Part shown: in pieces, positions 9,349-16,766 of the stretch
How the letters are laid out: each line of letters starts with the position of its first letter
Position numbering within the stretch: the first letter of the stretch is position 1
Assembly: GCA_031275285.1 (NCBI GenBank)
Contig: JAISOY010000203.1
Coordinates: forward strand, 47,957-111,956
Direction of reading: 5' to 3'
Length of the DNA: 64,000 nucleotides
From: Bacteroidales bacterium
GTDB taxonomy: Bacteria; Bacteroidota; Bacteroidia; Bacteroidales; UBA4181
Made by a program: the position numbers and the translations under genes
The notes under the pieces: generated by a model
Seen by the model: the letters and a program-made list of their open reading frames with translations, nothing else
Told to the model about the DNA's origin: nothing
The model's database searches: none

Positions 9349-10098
9349 ATGATGCGTTATACCAAGTATCTGGTTATTTTCATAGCTGTTATAGTTGTAG
9401 CTTGTGAAAAAGATGATGAAGAAATGGAACGGTGGGAAAGTCTCAGGGGTGATCATAAATTTTATAATACTATATGGTTTATGTCGGATGGCCGGGACTC
9501 TATTACCATATCATTTCCCGGATATCCTTTTGCCCTGGCGTATAGCTGGTATCAGAATAAATATGGTTACTGGAGTTTAGAAGAATACTATACTTATAAT
9601 GCCTGTCTTCAGTATAAGGGTATTACCTATGACGACAAATATCGTTTGATTGCATGGAACGTAGGTGAAGAAGATGATCGGGAGATCATTGTTGAGGAAG
9701 GTGCGGATGGGTATACCGTTTATAATATGTCGGACAAGCTGGCAAAGGTGGAATTGAACAGGATCTGGAACTATACCGACAAGTTGGTTTCTCTTGAAGG
9801 AGAGTGGGCGATGAATATGACGAAAGATTCCATTATACTGGTCTTTGAGTCACGGCTCAAAGAATATATTTACCAGAGGGGAACCAATAATATCCTGTTG
9901 TACACCGATTACGGCGAATATGATATCATACAGAGGACTTTCTATGAAGGAAACCGGACTATTGCCGAACTGTTGGGCCTGTTTATTGAAGAAGAGGAAA
10001 AGTTAAAGAGAATAGATCTCGATTTGCAGGGAAATCAGCTATATGTAGGACCGGGAATGTTATATATTAATCCCGGATATTACACCAAAGTAAAGTAA
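9349..10098 (+). CDS. Lipoprotein of unknown function
   Basis: A 249-residue protein with a clear lipoprotein signal (FIAVIVVAC, Cys19) followed by an acidic linker (EKDDEEMERW), typical of Bacteroidetes lipoproteins sent to the outer membrane. The mature part is rich in Tyr, Trp and acidic residues and is probably all beta. I recognise no domain. The start could be the ATG at 9349 or the next one at 9352. It stands alone, with ~130 bp to the next gene. Confidence 0.75.
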   Translation: MMRYTKYLVIFIAVIVVACEKDDEEMERWESLRGDHKFYNTIWFMSDGRDSITISFPGYPFALAYSWYQNKYGYWSLEEYYTYNACLQYKGITYDDKYRLIAWNVGEEDDREIIVEEGADGYTVYNMSDKLAKVELNRIWNYTDKLVSLEGEWAMNMTKDSIILVFESRLKEYIYQRGTNNILLYTDYGEYDIIQRTFYEGNRTIAELLGLFIEEEEKLKRIDLDLQGNQLYVGPGMLYINPGYYTKVK

Positions 10099-10230
10099 AT
10101 CAGGGTACAAAGATAATTCCTGTATTATAGATTCAGGATTGTATACCAGAATAAAATAATGCACCGATCATTATATGATTGGGAAAAATTTCCTGTTACT
10201 TTGCAAAACAATTTTTAAAGGGAAATAATT

Positions 10231-10698
10231 ATGCAGGGCAGAATGAAAAGGCATCAGCTGACGGAAGCTGAAACGGAAATTTTATTGACGGAGGCATCTG
10301 TAGGGCGTATAGCTACCAACTATGAAAATGGGTACCCTTATGTCGTGCCCGTACATTTCGTATATCTGGAGAAAAAGATTTATGTACATGGCCTGATTAA
10401 AGGACAGAAGATATCCAATATTTTGTCGGATCCGAAAGTGGGTTTTGAAGTGGACGAAATGGGTGATTTAACATTTGGTGATAACCCGTGTGATACCAAT
10501 ACCATATTCAAAAGTGTCATTATTCTGGGTGATGCGGTATTGGTAAACGATGTCGACGTAAAAATAAAAGCACTCAGGGCGATCGTGCAGAAATATACCC
10601 CGCAATTGAGTGATCAGGAATTTCCCGAAAAAATGATAAAAGCAACCGGTATTATTGAAATCAGTATTAAGGAAGTCACCGGGAAATATTATAAATAG
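10231..10698 (+). CDS. Nim-like pyridoxamine-phosphate-oxidase-fold flavoprotein
   Basis: A 155-residue protein with the split-barrel flavin fold. The N-terminus (MKRHQLTEAETEILLTEASVGRIAT) and PYVVPVHFVY followed by YVHGLIKGQKISNI match the Pyridox_ox_2 family that contains the 5-nitroimidazole reductases NimA-K. These cytoplasmic enzymes bind FMN and can reduce nitroimidazoles; housekeeping members have unknown or heme-related roles. A resistance role cannot be claimed from sequence. An internal Met at codon 5 is an alternative start, but the ATG at 10231 follows an AAAGGG ribosome-site-like stretch. Confidence 0.85.
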   Translation: MQGRMKRHQLTEAETEILLTEASVGRIATNYENGYPYVVPVHFVYLEKKIYVHGLIKGQKISNILSDPKVGFEVDEMGDLTFGDNPCDTNTIFKSVIILGDAVLVNDVDVKIKALRAIVQKYTPQLSDQEFPEKMIKATGIIEISIKEVTGKYYK

Positions 10699-10752
10699 TG
10701 ACTGGTGATCAAACATGGTTATCAGTGACAAATGACTGGTGACTAATGGAGT
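10699..10752 (+). repeat. Short direct repeats after the Nim-like gene
   Basis: The 80-bp gap between converging genes contains repeated GTGACTGGTGA / ATGACTGGTGACTAATGG words. They look like the low-complexity spacers seen elsewhere in this window rather than a coding or terminator element. Confidence 0.4.
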
Positions 10753-10779
10753 GTCTTTTTTTATTCATTTATCTTTCAA

Positions 10780-11604
10780 TCAAGCGGTTTTTGTTGGGAT
10801 AAAATTCATCAATATCCTGTTAAACGCTTTCGCATTATCCATGTTGGCGCAATGTCCCGCTTTTTCAATGATATGAAATTTGCTGTCAGGATCATCTTTG
10901 TGCCATTGTTTTGCCATTTTGAGTGCTAATTCGTTGTCTTTTTCACCAGATAGAATAAGCAAAGGCCAATCCCGCTCCACATTTCGATTTGCTATCAAGG
11001 CATCCAGTCCCGACATAACGGTAAACGATCTTCGTGTGAAGTGTTTTGCACTTTCATAAAAGCAGGTTTGTTCCGTCTCATTTATTACGGATACTTTCGC
11101 CGTATACTTACGAAAGGCATCCATCGAGAAGATCATCTTGAAGAACCATTTGAACATCTCCCGTCCTTGGGATTTAGCCACCTCCGGCTGCTCCCTGTTA
11201 ATGTTATATCCGCCAAGTGCTGTGAGTGACAAAACCTTATCGGGATACTTCAACGCAAAATCCTGTGCGAGCAGAGATCCCAGGGAGACACCGACAATAT
11301 GCGTCTGTTCCCGGTTTTCCACTTTTAATATTTCCGCAATGTGCCCGGCGGTCGCTGAAATTTTGTCTTTGGATTTCCCCACGCCCGTTAATCCGTGTCC
11401 CAACATATCAATGGTTATTGCCCGATATTTGGATGAAAAACAATCAATCTGCCTGTCAAAACACCGATGGTCCCCGAATGCGGGATGCAAAAAAACAATA
11501 CTCTCTCCCTGCACGTTTCCGTTTATAAAATAATGTATCGTATTTCCGTTATGTTTAATGGTTTTGTGGCCTATCTTGCTCTCGGTTTGGTTGGTAACTT
11601 TCAT
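10780..11604 (-). CDS. Alpha/beta-hydrolase fold protein
   Basis: A 274-residue cytoplasmic hydrolase. The frame extends 5 codons to a TTG, but the ATG at 11604 is the better start. The fold is clear: oxyanion region FLHPAFGDHRCFD, the strand ITIDMLGHGLTG, the nucleophile elbow GVSLGS (Ser near residue 115), the late acid in LILSGEKDNE, and the catalytic His in IEKAGHCANMD near the end. The lid region (~150-200) is helical. It resembles small esterases and lactonases of the pimeloyl-ester or 3-oxoadipate enol-lactonase group, but the substrate is not predictable. The decayed integrase fragment ends 11 bp upstream. Confidence 0.88.
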   Translation of the reverse strand: MKVTNQTESKIGHKTIKHNGNTIHYFINGNVQGESIVFLHPAFGDHRCFDRQIDCFSSKYRAITIDMLGHGLTGVGKSKDKISATAGHIAEILKVENREQTHIVGVSLGSLLAQDFALKYPDKVLSLTALGGYNINREQPEVAKSQGREMFKWFFKMIFSMDAFRKYTAKVSVINETEQTCFYESAKHFTRRSFTVMSGLDALIANRNVERDWPLLILSGEKDNELALKMAKQWHKDDPDSKFHIIEKAGHCANMDNAKAFNRILMNFIPTKTA

Positions 11605-11615
11605 GTTTTTGATTT

Positions 11616-11950
11616 TCAATAATGGAGTTGACCTTTATGAATCTTAACAAGACGACAATTGCTTATAAGATAAACAAAAAAATCGCATTTTAATTCTTGT
11701 TTAGCCTCATTCTCGTCGCCGAATTTACGAATAGTCTTGAAATAATCGTCATACTCGTTGCCGATGTTCCATACCATCTCGACGGTAACAAAGTTTTCCC
11801 GCTCCCGGATTTGATTATAGAGTTGGATGATTACTCCTTTATCTTATCAAATACATGATTGACCTATTTGGCTTTCTCATTCTTTCTTTTTGTCCGGTTG
11901 CCCTTTGCATCCCAAAGGGATAGGGAAACCAGAATATCAAACAAAAGGTA
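11616..11950 (-). pseudogene. Decayed tyrosine recombinase (integrase) N-terminal fragment
   Basis: On the minus strand, one frame reads ...SLWDAKGNRTKRKNEKAK, then a TAG at 11864-11866, then VNHVFDKIKE and a second stop. A shift of frame near 11840 continues as IIQLYNQIREREN-FVTVEMVWN. This order (LWDAKG...K, INxxLDxI, YxxIxxRxxFVTxEMVxN) is the N-terminal and SAM-like core-binding region of Bacteroidetes phage/ICE-type tyrosine recombinases. The catalytic domain is absent and the tail of the last frame is unrecognisable. The fragment lies 3' of, and in the same orientation as, tRNA-Pro (12116-12189), the usual layout of an element that integrated into a tRNA gene. Confidence 0.65.
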
Positions 11951-12115
11951 GTAAATGATTGATTTCAGCTCCCTCCAGGAAGCAGGAATATTGAGGTATA
12001 AACCCTATTTATAAACATCTGATTTTTAGTAAGCTGCAATAGATAGTAAGCCGGTCGCATAAATCGTAAAAGTCGCAAAATAAACGTACTGATAGTCAAA
12101 GTTTTATAAAACAAG

Positions 12116-12189
12116 TCGGGGTGAAAAGACTCGAACTTTCGACCCCTTGCACCCCATGCAAGTGCGCTAGCCAACTGCGCCACACCCCG
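12116..12189 (-). tRNA. tRNA-Pro (anticodon GGG)
   Basis: The minus strand folds into a full cloverleaf of 74 nt. The acceptor stem is CGGGGTG/CACCCCG, the D arm contains GCGC..GCGC, the anticodon stem CTTGC/GCAAG encloses ATGGGGT (anticodon GGG), the T loop is TTCGAGT, and the discriminator is A. The CCA tail is not encoded, as is usual in Bacteroidetes. The 3' side faces the integrase remnant. Confidence 0.9.
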
Positions 12190-12302
12190 ATTGTTTAAAA
12201 CGCTGCAAAGATAAGGACGAATTATCAATCTCCAAATATTTTTGTGAATATTATCTTGTCAAAAAGAGATCGTCTTTCGAACTCCCTTTGGTGAAATCCG
12301 AT

Positions 12303-12310
12303 TATCTTTG
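12303..12310 (+). promoter_or_regulatory. Putative -7 box for the NdpA-like gene
   Basis: TATCTTTG fits TAnnTTTG and lies 30 nt before the ATG at 12341. A TTTG at 12287-12290 is closer than the usual -33 spacing. Confidence 0.4.
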
Positions 12311-12340
12311 TTGAATTAAATAATAATACTTTTCCGGCAC

Positions 12341-13384
12341 ATGTTATATACAGATGAAATAGGTATTCACTCACTGGTACTGCATAAAGTGGGTAATAAA
12401 TCACAGGAAGAAGGAATACGGCTTTCCAATGCTCCTATGCAGGTGGATGAAGCAGTACAAAGCCTGTTATTGCAGTATTTTCTGTCTCCTTTTAAATCAG
12501 AAGAATATTATAACCTGACACATGAATCGGATATTAATCTGAATGAGGTATATAATTATGTATCCCAGATTTTTGATCATCCTGAAACATTTTATGAACA
12601 ATCTGTGAGTATTGCCCGTCATTTGTATGAAGAATCGACGCATCCGAAAATTAAAAGCGGCGAGTTATATGTGGTGCATCTACTCAATTGCGTTGTAGAC
12701 GGAGAAGAAGTTGATGCTGTCGGTTTATTCAAATCCGAATCAAAAGAGACTTTCCTGAAGGTATATCCTACATCTGATAGCTTTGAGATCGAATATGAAG
12801 ATGGGATCAACATCAATAAACTGGATAAAGGCTGCCTGATATTTAACAGCGAACGGGAAAACGGTTATCTGGTTTCTGTGGTAGATAACCTACGGCAAAC
12901 TGGAGAAGCCATGTATTGGCGTGATAGTTTTCTGAATATCGCCCGGCGGAATGATAACTTTCATCAGACCGAACAATGCCTTGATATGTGCAAGCAATTT
13001 GTGGTGGAACGGCTTCCGGAGAGCTTTAATGTGGATAAAATAGATCAGGCGGATATCTTGAACAAATCAGTTCAGTTTTTCAGGGAAAATGATGAATTTT
13101 CTTTTGATGACTTTGCCAGTCAGGTGATCCAGCAACCGGAAGTGATAGAGTCTTTCAAACAGTATAAAGAAGAATATGAGGAAGACCGGGATGTGAAAAT
13201 TGAAGAAGAATTTGCCATATCCGACCCGGCTGTCAAAAAGCAGGCGAAAGTTTTCAAAAGCGTCATTAAACTGGACAAGAATTTTCATATTTATGTTCAC
13301 GGTAACCGGCAGTTAATAGAAAAAGGCTATGATGATGATCGGGATATGAGGTACTACAAGATATTCTTCAGGGAGGAACAATGA
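12341..13384 (+). CDS. Nucleoid-associated protein, NdpA/YejK family
   Basis: A 347-residue cytoplasmic protein that matches the NdpA (37-kDa nucleoid-associated) family over its whole length: the N-terminal HSLVLHKVGNKSQEEGI..LS, LLLQYFLSPFKSEEYYNL, FDHPETFYEQSVSIARHLYE, GELYVVHLLNCVVDGEEVDAVGLFKSE, and the C-terminal FHIYVHGNRQLIEKGYDDDR-MRYYKIFF. E. coli YejK is a nucleoid-bound protein of unclear function; Bacteroidetes members are commonly chromosomal. It appears monocistronic. Confidence 0.93.
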   Translation: MLYTDEIGIHSLVLHKVGNKSQEEGIRLSNAPMQVDEAVQSLLLQYFLSPFKSEEYYNLTHESDINLNEVYNYVSQIFDHPETFYEQSVSIARHLYEESTHPKIKSGELYVVHLLNCVVDGEEVDAVGLFKSESKETFLKVYPTSDSFEIEYEDGININKLDKGCLIFNSERENGYLVSVVDNLRQTGEAMYWRDSFLNIARRNDNFHQTEQCLDMCKQFVVERLPESFNVDKIDQADILNKSVQFFRENDEFSFDDFASQVIQQPEVIESFKQYKEEYEEDRDVKIEEEFAISDPAVKKQAKVFKSVIKLDKNFHIYVHGNRQLIEKGYDDDRDMRYYKIFFREEQ

Positions 13385-13460
13385 TCTGATACTGGTGATT
13401 TACTCGTGAATTTGCGAATAAATACATCAGTCACTTTATTTTACCGGTTGTTTGACTTTC

Positions 13461-14062
13461 ATGAATAAGAAAGATTTTTTAATCATCATTGATCAATTAA
13501 AAAAAACGTATTGTTTCTGTTTCTCCTGAAAACGAAGCAACGTTTGTTGTCGGGATTTTTAAGGAACAATATAATGAAGATGTAAACCCGAAACATGTTG
13601 TTCTTTCAGGATATACCTACAAATACAGTGTTTTTGTCGGATTGCTTGTCTTTTTTTTCTTCCGTTTTTTTGAGTCCTTTTTTCTTCAAAAGTATTATCG
13701 TGACAATACCTGTTGTTATCCTGTTCCTTTGTAGCCTGCCTTTTTGGGGCGGAAAGGAATATATCTGTTATGATGACCTGAAGATAGCAGATGTCAGGGA
13801 AAAGGGAACATTCAATATTACATATATCCGCCGCGATATTACTTTCCGGGAACTTGTCCGGATAAAAATCCGTACCAGGAATTATAATGGAACCAGTGTT
13901 CGCAACTATGACTTTTATTTCCGTTATGGGAAAAAGTTAAGATTTCAGTTGTCCATTGACCGACACTATCATTTTATGGTGTACTTTGAAGAACATCTGG
14001 AAAAGATCGCCTCTGGTCATGACTTTGAATTTGACAGGAAAAGAACACTCGTTTTCTCATAA
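13461..14062 (+). pseudogene. Membrane protein gene with two homopolymer frameshifts
   Basis: Three frames join into one sensible protein. Frame 1 starts at the ATG 13461 (MNKKDFLIIIDQLKK). After an 8-A run (13499-13506) sense continues in the +1 frame (RIVSVSPENEATFVVGIFKEQYN..VFVGLLVFFFFRF). After T-runs near 13651-13670 it continues again in the next frame to the stop at 14062 (FFFKSIIVTIPVVILFLC, then YDDLKIADVREKGTFNITYIRRD and a soluble end). Removing one A and one T restores a ~200-residue protein with two membrane segments and a beta-rich C-terminal domain of the kind seen in conserved Bacteroidetes proteins of unknown function. An intact sub-frame (13595-14062, 155 aa) could still be translated. 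Either real decay or sequencing error would explain it. Confidence 0.6.
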
Positions 14063-14095
14063 AGCTTTAATGTGATGTAGGCCAGAAGTATATTA

Positions 14096-14746
14096 TTATA
14101 GCTCTGATAAAGCTTGCCCGGTAAATTTTGGCTTAATAGCAGGAAATATATACCCCAGACCTATTCCTACCGATTGGGGATACATTTTGTTATTGTTATT
14201 TTGTGATGTCAACGCATTGAGTACTCCTATCTTATATTCTAGTTGAAGAGAAAGTCCGAATTTAAAACGATATCCGATCATATATCCAAGTCCGAAATCC
14301 ATTCTTTTCAGGTATTCTTCATCGTACAGGTCTATGTCGTTTGTCCGGTCTGAAGCAATAAATCCTGCCCCCAGGTATATTCCCGCACCCATATGGATAG
14401 AACTGTTATCAGATCCCCATCGGTATAAAGCATAAATCGGTATTTCCGCACCACAGATCATCAATTCCCGGGAAGTCCCGTCCATATCGTTTTTGATCAT
14501 GTTTGACCTGTAATAAACATTAAATTCCGGCTGGACAATGAAATGATTTGAAATTTCCACTGGAATCATGCCTCCCAAAGATACTCCGAATCTCATGTCG
14601 CTTGAATGTCCGTTTTTGTGCTTCATGATATAATCGAAGCCAATAGCGGAAGATTTAAATCCGACGCTGATATTGTACTGGGCCTTTATCCCGGGATGTA
14701 TCCATCCGGAAATAAATAATGTCAATACTAATAAAAGCTTTTTCAT
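14096..14746 (-). CDS. Outer-membrane beta-barrel protein (PorT/OMP_b-brl type)
   Basis: A 216-residue protein with a signal peptide (LLLVLTLFISGWIHPGIKA) and an eight-strand-like barrel with alternating polar and hydrophobic residues (FKSSAIGFDYIMKH, FIVQPEFNVYYRS, GAEIPIYALYRWG, FGLGYMIGYRFKFGLSLQLEYKIGVLN). It ends in a barrel strand plus a short tail. It is a clear paralogue of the next gene on the same strand, sharing the order signal / IQPE-type strand / MEIPVYA-type strand / RxDFGxGxMxGY. It belongs to the 'porin family/outer membrane beta-barrel' proteins of Bacteroidetes; the function is unknown. Confidence 0.85.
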   Translation of the reverse strand: MKKLLLVLTLFISGWIHPGIKAQYNISVGFKSSAIGFDYIMKHKNGHSSDMRFGVSLGGMIPVEISNHFIVQPEFNVYYRSNMIKNDMDGTSRELMICGAEIPIYALYRWGSDNSSIHMGAGIYLGAGFIASDRTNDIDLYDEEYLKRMDFGLGYMIGYRFKFGLSLQLEYKIGVLNALTSQNNNNKMYPQSVGIGLGYIFPAIKPKFTGQALSEL

Positions 14747-14786
14747 AAAAATAAGGTACTCATATATGGATTCTTAATAACTCAGG

Positions 14787-14951
14787 AAAAAAGCTGTCCA
14801 AAATTCGTGAACATGTTGTCGTTACAGGAGGGAATTAATACAGAACTGGTAGAAGCATTTTTATCATCTGCATATAGGATGAATTTACTGTGTTAGTCGC
14901 TTCACTTTGTTTGCATTGACGAATTTCACGGATTTTGAAGACAGCTTTTTT
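14787..14951. repeat. 165-bp element with long imperfect inverted ends
   Basis: The left end (14787-14811, AAAAAAGCTGTCC...) and right end (14925-14951, ...GACAGCTTTTTT) are inverted copies over about 25 bp with a few mismatches and a 2-3-base gap. About 113 bp lies between, including a 28-codon ATG frame (14811 region). It sits between the two barrel genes and could be a small non-autonomous mobile element, or a long stem in the mRNA. No target duplication was found. Confidence 0.5.
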
Positions 14952-14964
14952 GTGCTTTTGAAGA

Positions 14965-15570
14965 TTAGAATCTATATCCAAATCCCACACTGATCATTTG
15001 CGGTAACATTTTGGCATCATCGCTTCCTTCATCCATTGCGTTGATTACCCCGATCTTGTACCCGGCATTGATCTGAAGGCCAAAGTCGAATTCATATCCG
15101 AGCATAGCGCCAAATCCGAAGTCCCAGCGTTGCAAAACATCTCTCTTATACAAATCACTACTTCCCGGACTTGATTTTGCACTGAATCCTAAGCCTACAT
15201 AAGGACCTATCCCTACATAACCTGTTCCTAGCCCCAGTTGCATCTGACCAACTGCATATACCGGAATTTCCATTCCCCAGTACTCATAATCGCTTTTGGT
15301 CTTTGGTCGGGTAGAGTTATTTTTTATTTCCGAACTTTTGAAATGAAACAATAACTCAGGTTGTATTGCAAAATTTTGTGTGAACTCTATTTTTACAAAG
15401 CCACCTAACGATGCGCCTACTTTCATTTTGCTATCCATGTGATCCAGGTCCTTCAGGATAAAGTTCGAGATATTTAAATCTGCTTTAACCCCGCTTGTTA
15501 CGCTTTGAGCACTTATCTGTGTAAAGCCAGCTGCTAATATAACTGCCAGAGATAAAATTATTCTTTTCAT
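14965..15570 (-). CDS. Outer-membrane beta-barrel protein, paralogue of 14096-14746
   Basis: A 201-residue protein with a signal peptide (IILSLAVILAAGFTQISAQS) and a barrel (VKADLNISNF, GGFVKIEFTQNFAIQPELLFHFKSSEI, YWGMEIPVYAVGQMQLG, RWDFGFGAMLGYEFDFGLQINAGYKIGVINAM) closed by a C-terminal strand ending in YRF. The aromatic last residue is the usual sorting signal for barrel insertion. The shared motifs with the downstream paralogue point to a local duplication. The three small HTH-like genes lie directly upstream on the same strand, separated by a hairpin. Confidence 0.88.
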   Translation of the reverse strand: MKRIILSLAVILAAGFTQISAQSVTSGVKADLNISNFILKDLDHMDSKMKVGASLGGFVKIEFTQNFAIQPELLFHFKSSEIKNNSTRPKTKSDYEYWGMEIPVYAVGQMQLGLGTGYVGIGPYVGLGFSAKSSPGSSDLYKRDVLQRWDFGFGAMLGYEFDFGLQINAGYKIGVINAMDEGSDDAKMLPQMISVGFGYRF

Positions 15571-15608
15571 GATTTCTAAATTTTTTGGTGATTAGATTTG
15601 TGTATAAT

Positions 15609-15653
15609 AAATAGGACTCACTTATCGGCCGATATTCATGAGTCGTTCCTATT
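15609..15653 (-). terminator. Hairpin between the mini-HTH genes and the barrel gene
   Basis: AATAGGACTCA and TGAGTCGTTCCTATT form an imperfect stem around an inner perfect palindrome TATCGGCCGATA. On the minus strand the stem is followed by T/A-rich TATTTATTATA. It may end transcription of the small HTH genes before the barrel gene. The 12-bp palindrome could equally be an operator. Confidence 0.45.
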
Positions 15654-15704
15654 TTTCGATTTACGGATTCATATCCGGTTACATTTTGGATATCAAGTAG
15701 ATAT

Positions 15705-15890
15705 TCAAGCCCTTTTTCGCATTTCTTTTACCCATTCGGAAGGACTTCTTCCGGTATGTTCCATGGTAATATCCGAAAGCTCTACTGGACTTATTCCAAG
15801 TTGTTCTGCATAAAAACCTGTGTCTTGTTCTTCCTTGAAATACAGTTTTGCCAGTGTCAAAAACCTGAGAAACAATTTTTCCTTTTCCAT
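15705..15890 (-). CDS. Mini-HTH protein A (AraC half-domain-like, 61 aa)
   Basis: A 61-residue protein: FLTLAKLYFKEEQDTGFYAEQLGISPVELSDITMEHTGRSPSEWVKEMRKRA in its main part. The pattern (F..L...Y.KEE....FYAE.L.IS..ELS......G.S.SEW) is that of the first helix-turn-helix of AraC-family regulators, where Bacteroidetes members read VSFYADKLCLTPKYLS...SGKTATEWI. Here this single HTH is the whole protein; no second HTH or sensor domain is attached. It is third in a row of three homologous genes read leftward (16324 to 15705). DNA binding is inferred from similarity only; it could also act by pairing with full-length AraC proteins. Confidence 0.65.
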   Translation of the reverse strand: MEKEKLFLRFLTLAKLYFKEEQDTGFYAEQLGISPVELSDITMEHTGRSPSEWVKEMRKRA

Positions 15891-15930
15891 GATAGATTTA
15901 TTTTATGATTTAACTTTTATTTTTTTATTG

Positions 15931-16116
15931 CTATGCTCTTTTCTGCATGGTGTCCAACCAATCTGATAAGGTGCTCTCACTCTTTTCCCAGATGATCTCA
16001 GAAAGTTCATCTGAACTTACTCCAAGATGTTCTGAGTAAAACCCAATATTGAATTCTTCCTTGAAATGTGTCCGGACTAGGGACAGAAAACGGATGAATA
16101 TCTCCTCTCTTTTCAT
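15931..16116 (-). CDS. Mini-HTH protein B (paralogue, 61 aa)
   Basis: A 61-residue protein starting at the ATG 16116. The frame is open further upstream, but that part overlaps the previous gene and lacks similarity. It aligns end to end with protein A without gaps: both have F.RFL.L...FKEE...GFY.E.LG.S..ELS......S..S.W...M.KRA, including the same last residues (KRA). The spacing is 40 bp to A and 13 bp from C, so the three are probably co-transcribed. The HTH call is the same inference as for A. Confidence 0.65.
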   Translation of the reverse strand: MKREEIFIRFLSLVRTHFKEEFNIGFYSEHLGVSSDELSEIIWEKSESTLSDWLDTMQKRA

Positions 16117-16129
16117 GTTTATTTTGATT

Positions 16130-16324
16130 TTAGTGATACTTAAAATAGGGGGCAACTGATTTGATCCAGTTTTTGAAATCTTTGTCATGAACAGCATTTA
16201 GAATTTCTTCGACTTCATTTTCATGACATGCGATCCTTTCAACGAAGGGCATCCTACAGCCTTCTTCCTTTTCATAGATGATGGATAAGGCGAGTACTTT
16301 TGCATATTTTTCTTCTTTTGTCAT
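16130..16324 (-). CDS. Mini-HTH protein C (divergent paralogue, 64 aa)
   Basis: A 64-residue protein. The frame runs back to 16378, but the ATG at 16324 gives a product whose length and N-terminus (MTKEEKYAKVLAL) line up with A and B. It keeps the layout (KEE...F.E.....NEVEEIL....FKNWI) but is more divergent, and the G-F-Y-A/S-E core has become RMPFVERI. It is the first gene of the trio. Function unknown. Confidence 0.55.
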   Translation of the reverse strand: MTKEEKYAKVLALSIIYEKEEGCRMPFVERIACHENEVEEILNAVHDKDFKNWIKSVAPYFKYH

Positions 16325-16525
16325 GATGAGTGAATGAGTGAAACTTTTTTCCTGCTCAATTTCCCGATACAGCTTCATAAGGATAATTTTTTATTTTATT
16401 ACTACTTGTGCAGGCAACGAAAAATTACCTGATGGAATGCGTGCAACGGAAAAAAACGGTCTCATTTTTATTCTGTTTGTTGGGTATGAAATTTTATTAT
16501 CCATGTCTGATTTATTTTTACATTA

Positions 16526-16533
16526 CAAAAGTA
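16526..16533 (-). promoter_or_regulatory. Putative -7 box for the mini-HTH operon
   Basis: The minus strand reads TACTTTTG (TAnnTTTG), about 200 nt before the ATG at 16324. The gap 16325-16766 holds no convincing gene; short plus-strand frames there are not gene-like. Confidence 0.35.
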
Positions 16534-16766
16534 TTAGCCAAACAATGGAATAAATTGAAAAGAATACCGAAGCGTATTTTTTGAATACTGAAATGATAGC
16601 GTGAGTTGCCGAAAGGGATCCGGATAGGTCTTAGTACCCTTAAACTATAGGTTGAATGTGTGAATTAGGGAACAGGCTTTATTCCGTCAGTAGTATTGAT
16701 CGCTGATTTATAGGTGCTTTTGAAGTGTACTTATATTGATATAAAATAATATGAAGTCGTTTGGGA

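Noticed and set aside
10231..10698. Calling this a nitroimidazole-resistance nim gene
   Set aside because: The fold and N-terminus match the wider Pyridox_ox_2 family; resistance variants cannot be told from housekeeping members by eye.
11965..12228. 87-codon minus-strand open frame
   Set aside because: It runs straight through tRNA-Pro (12116-12189); the frame is a by-product of the tRNA sequence.
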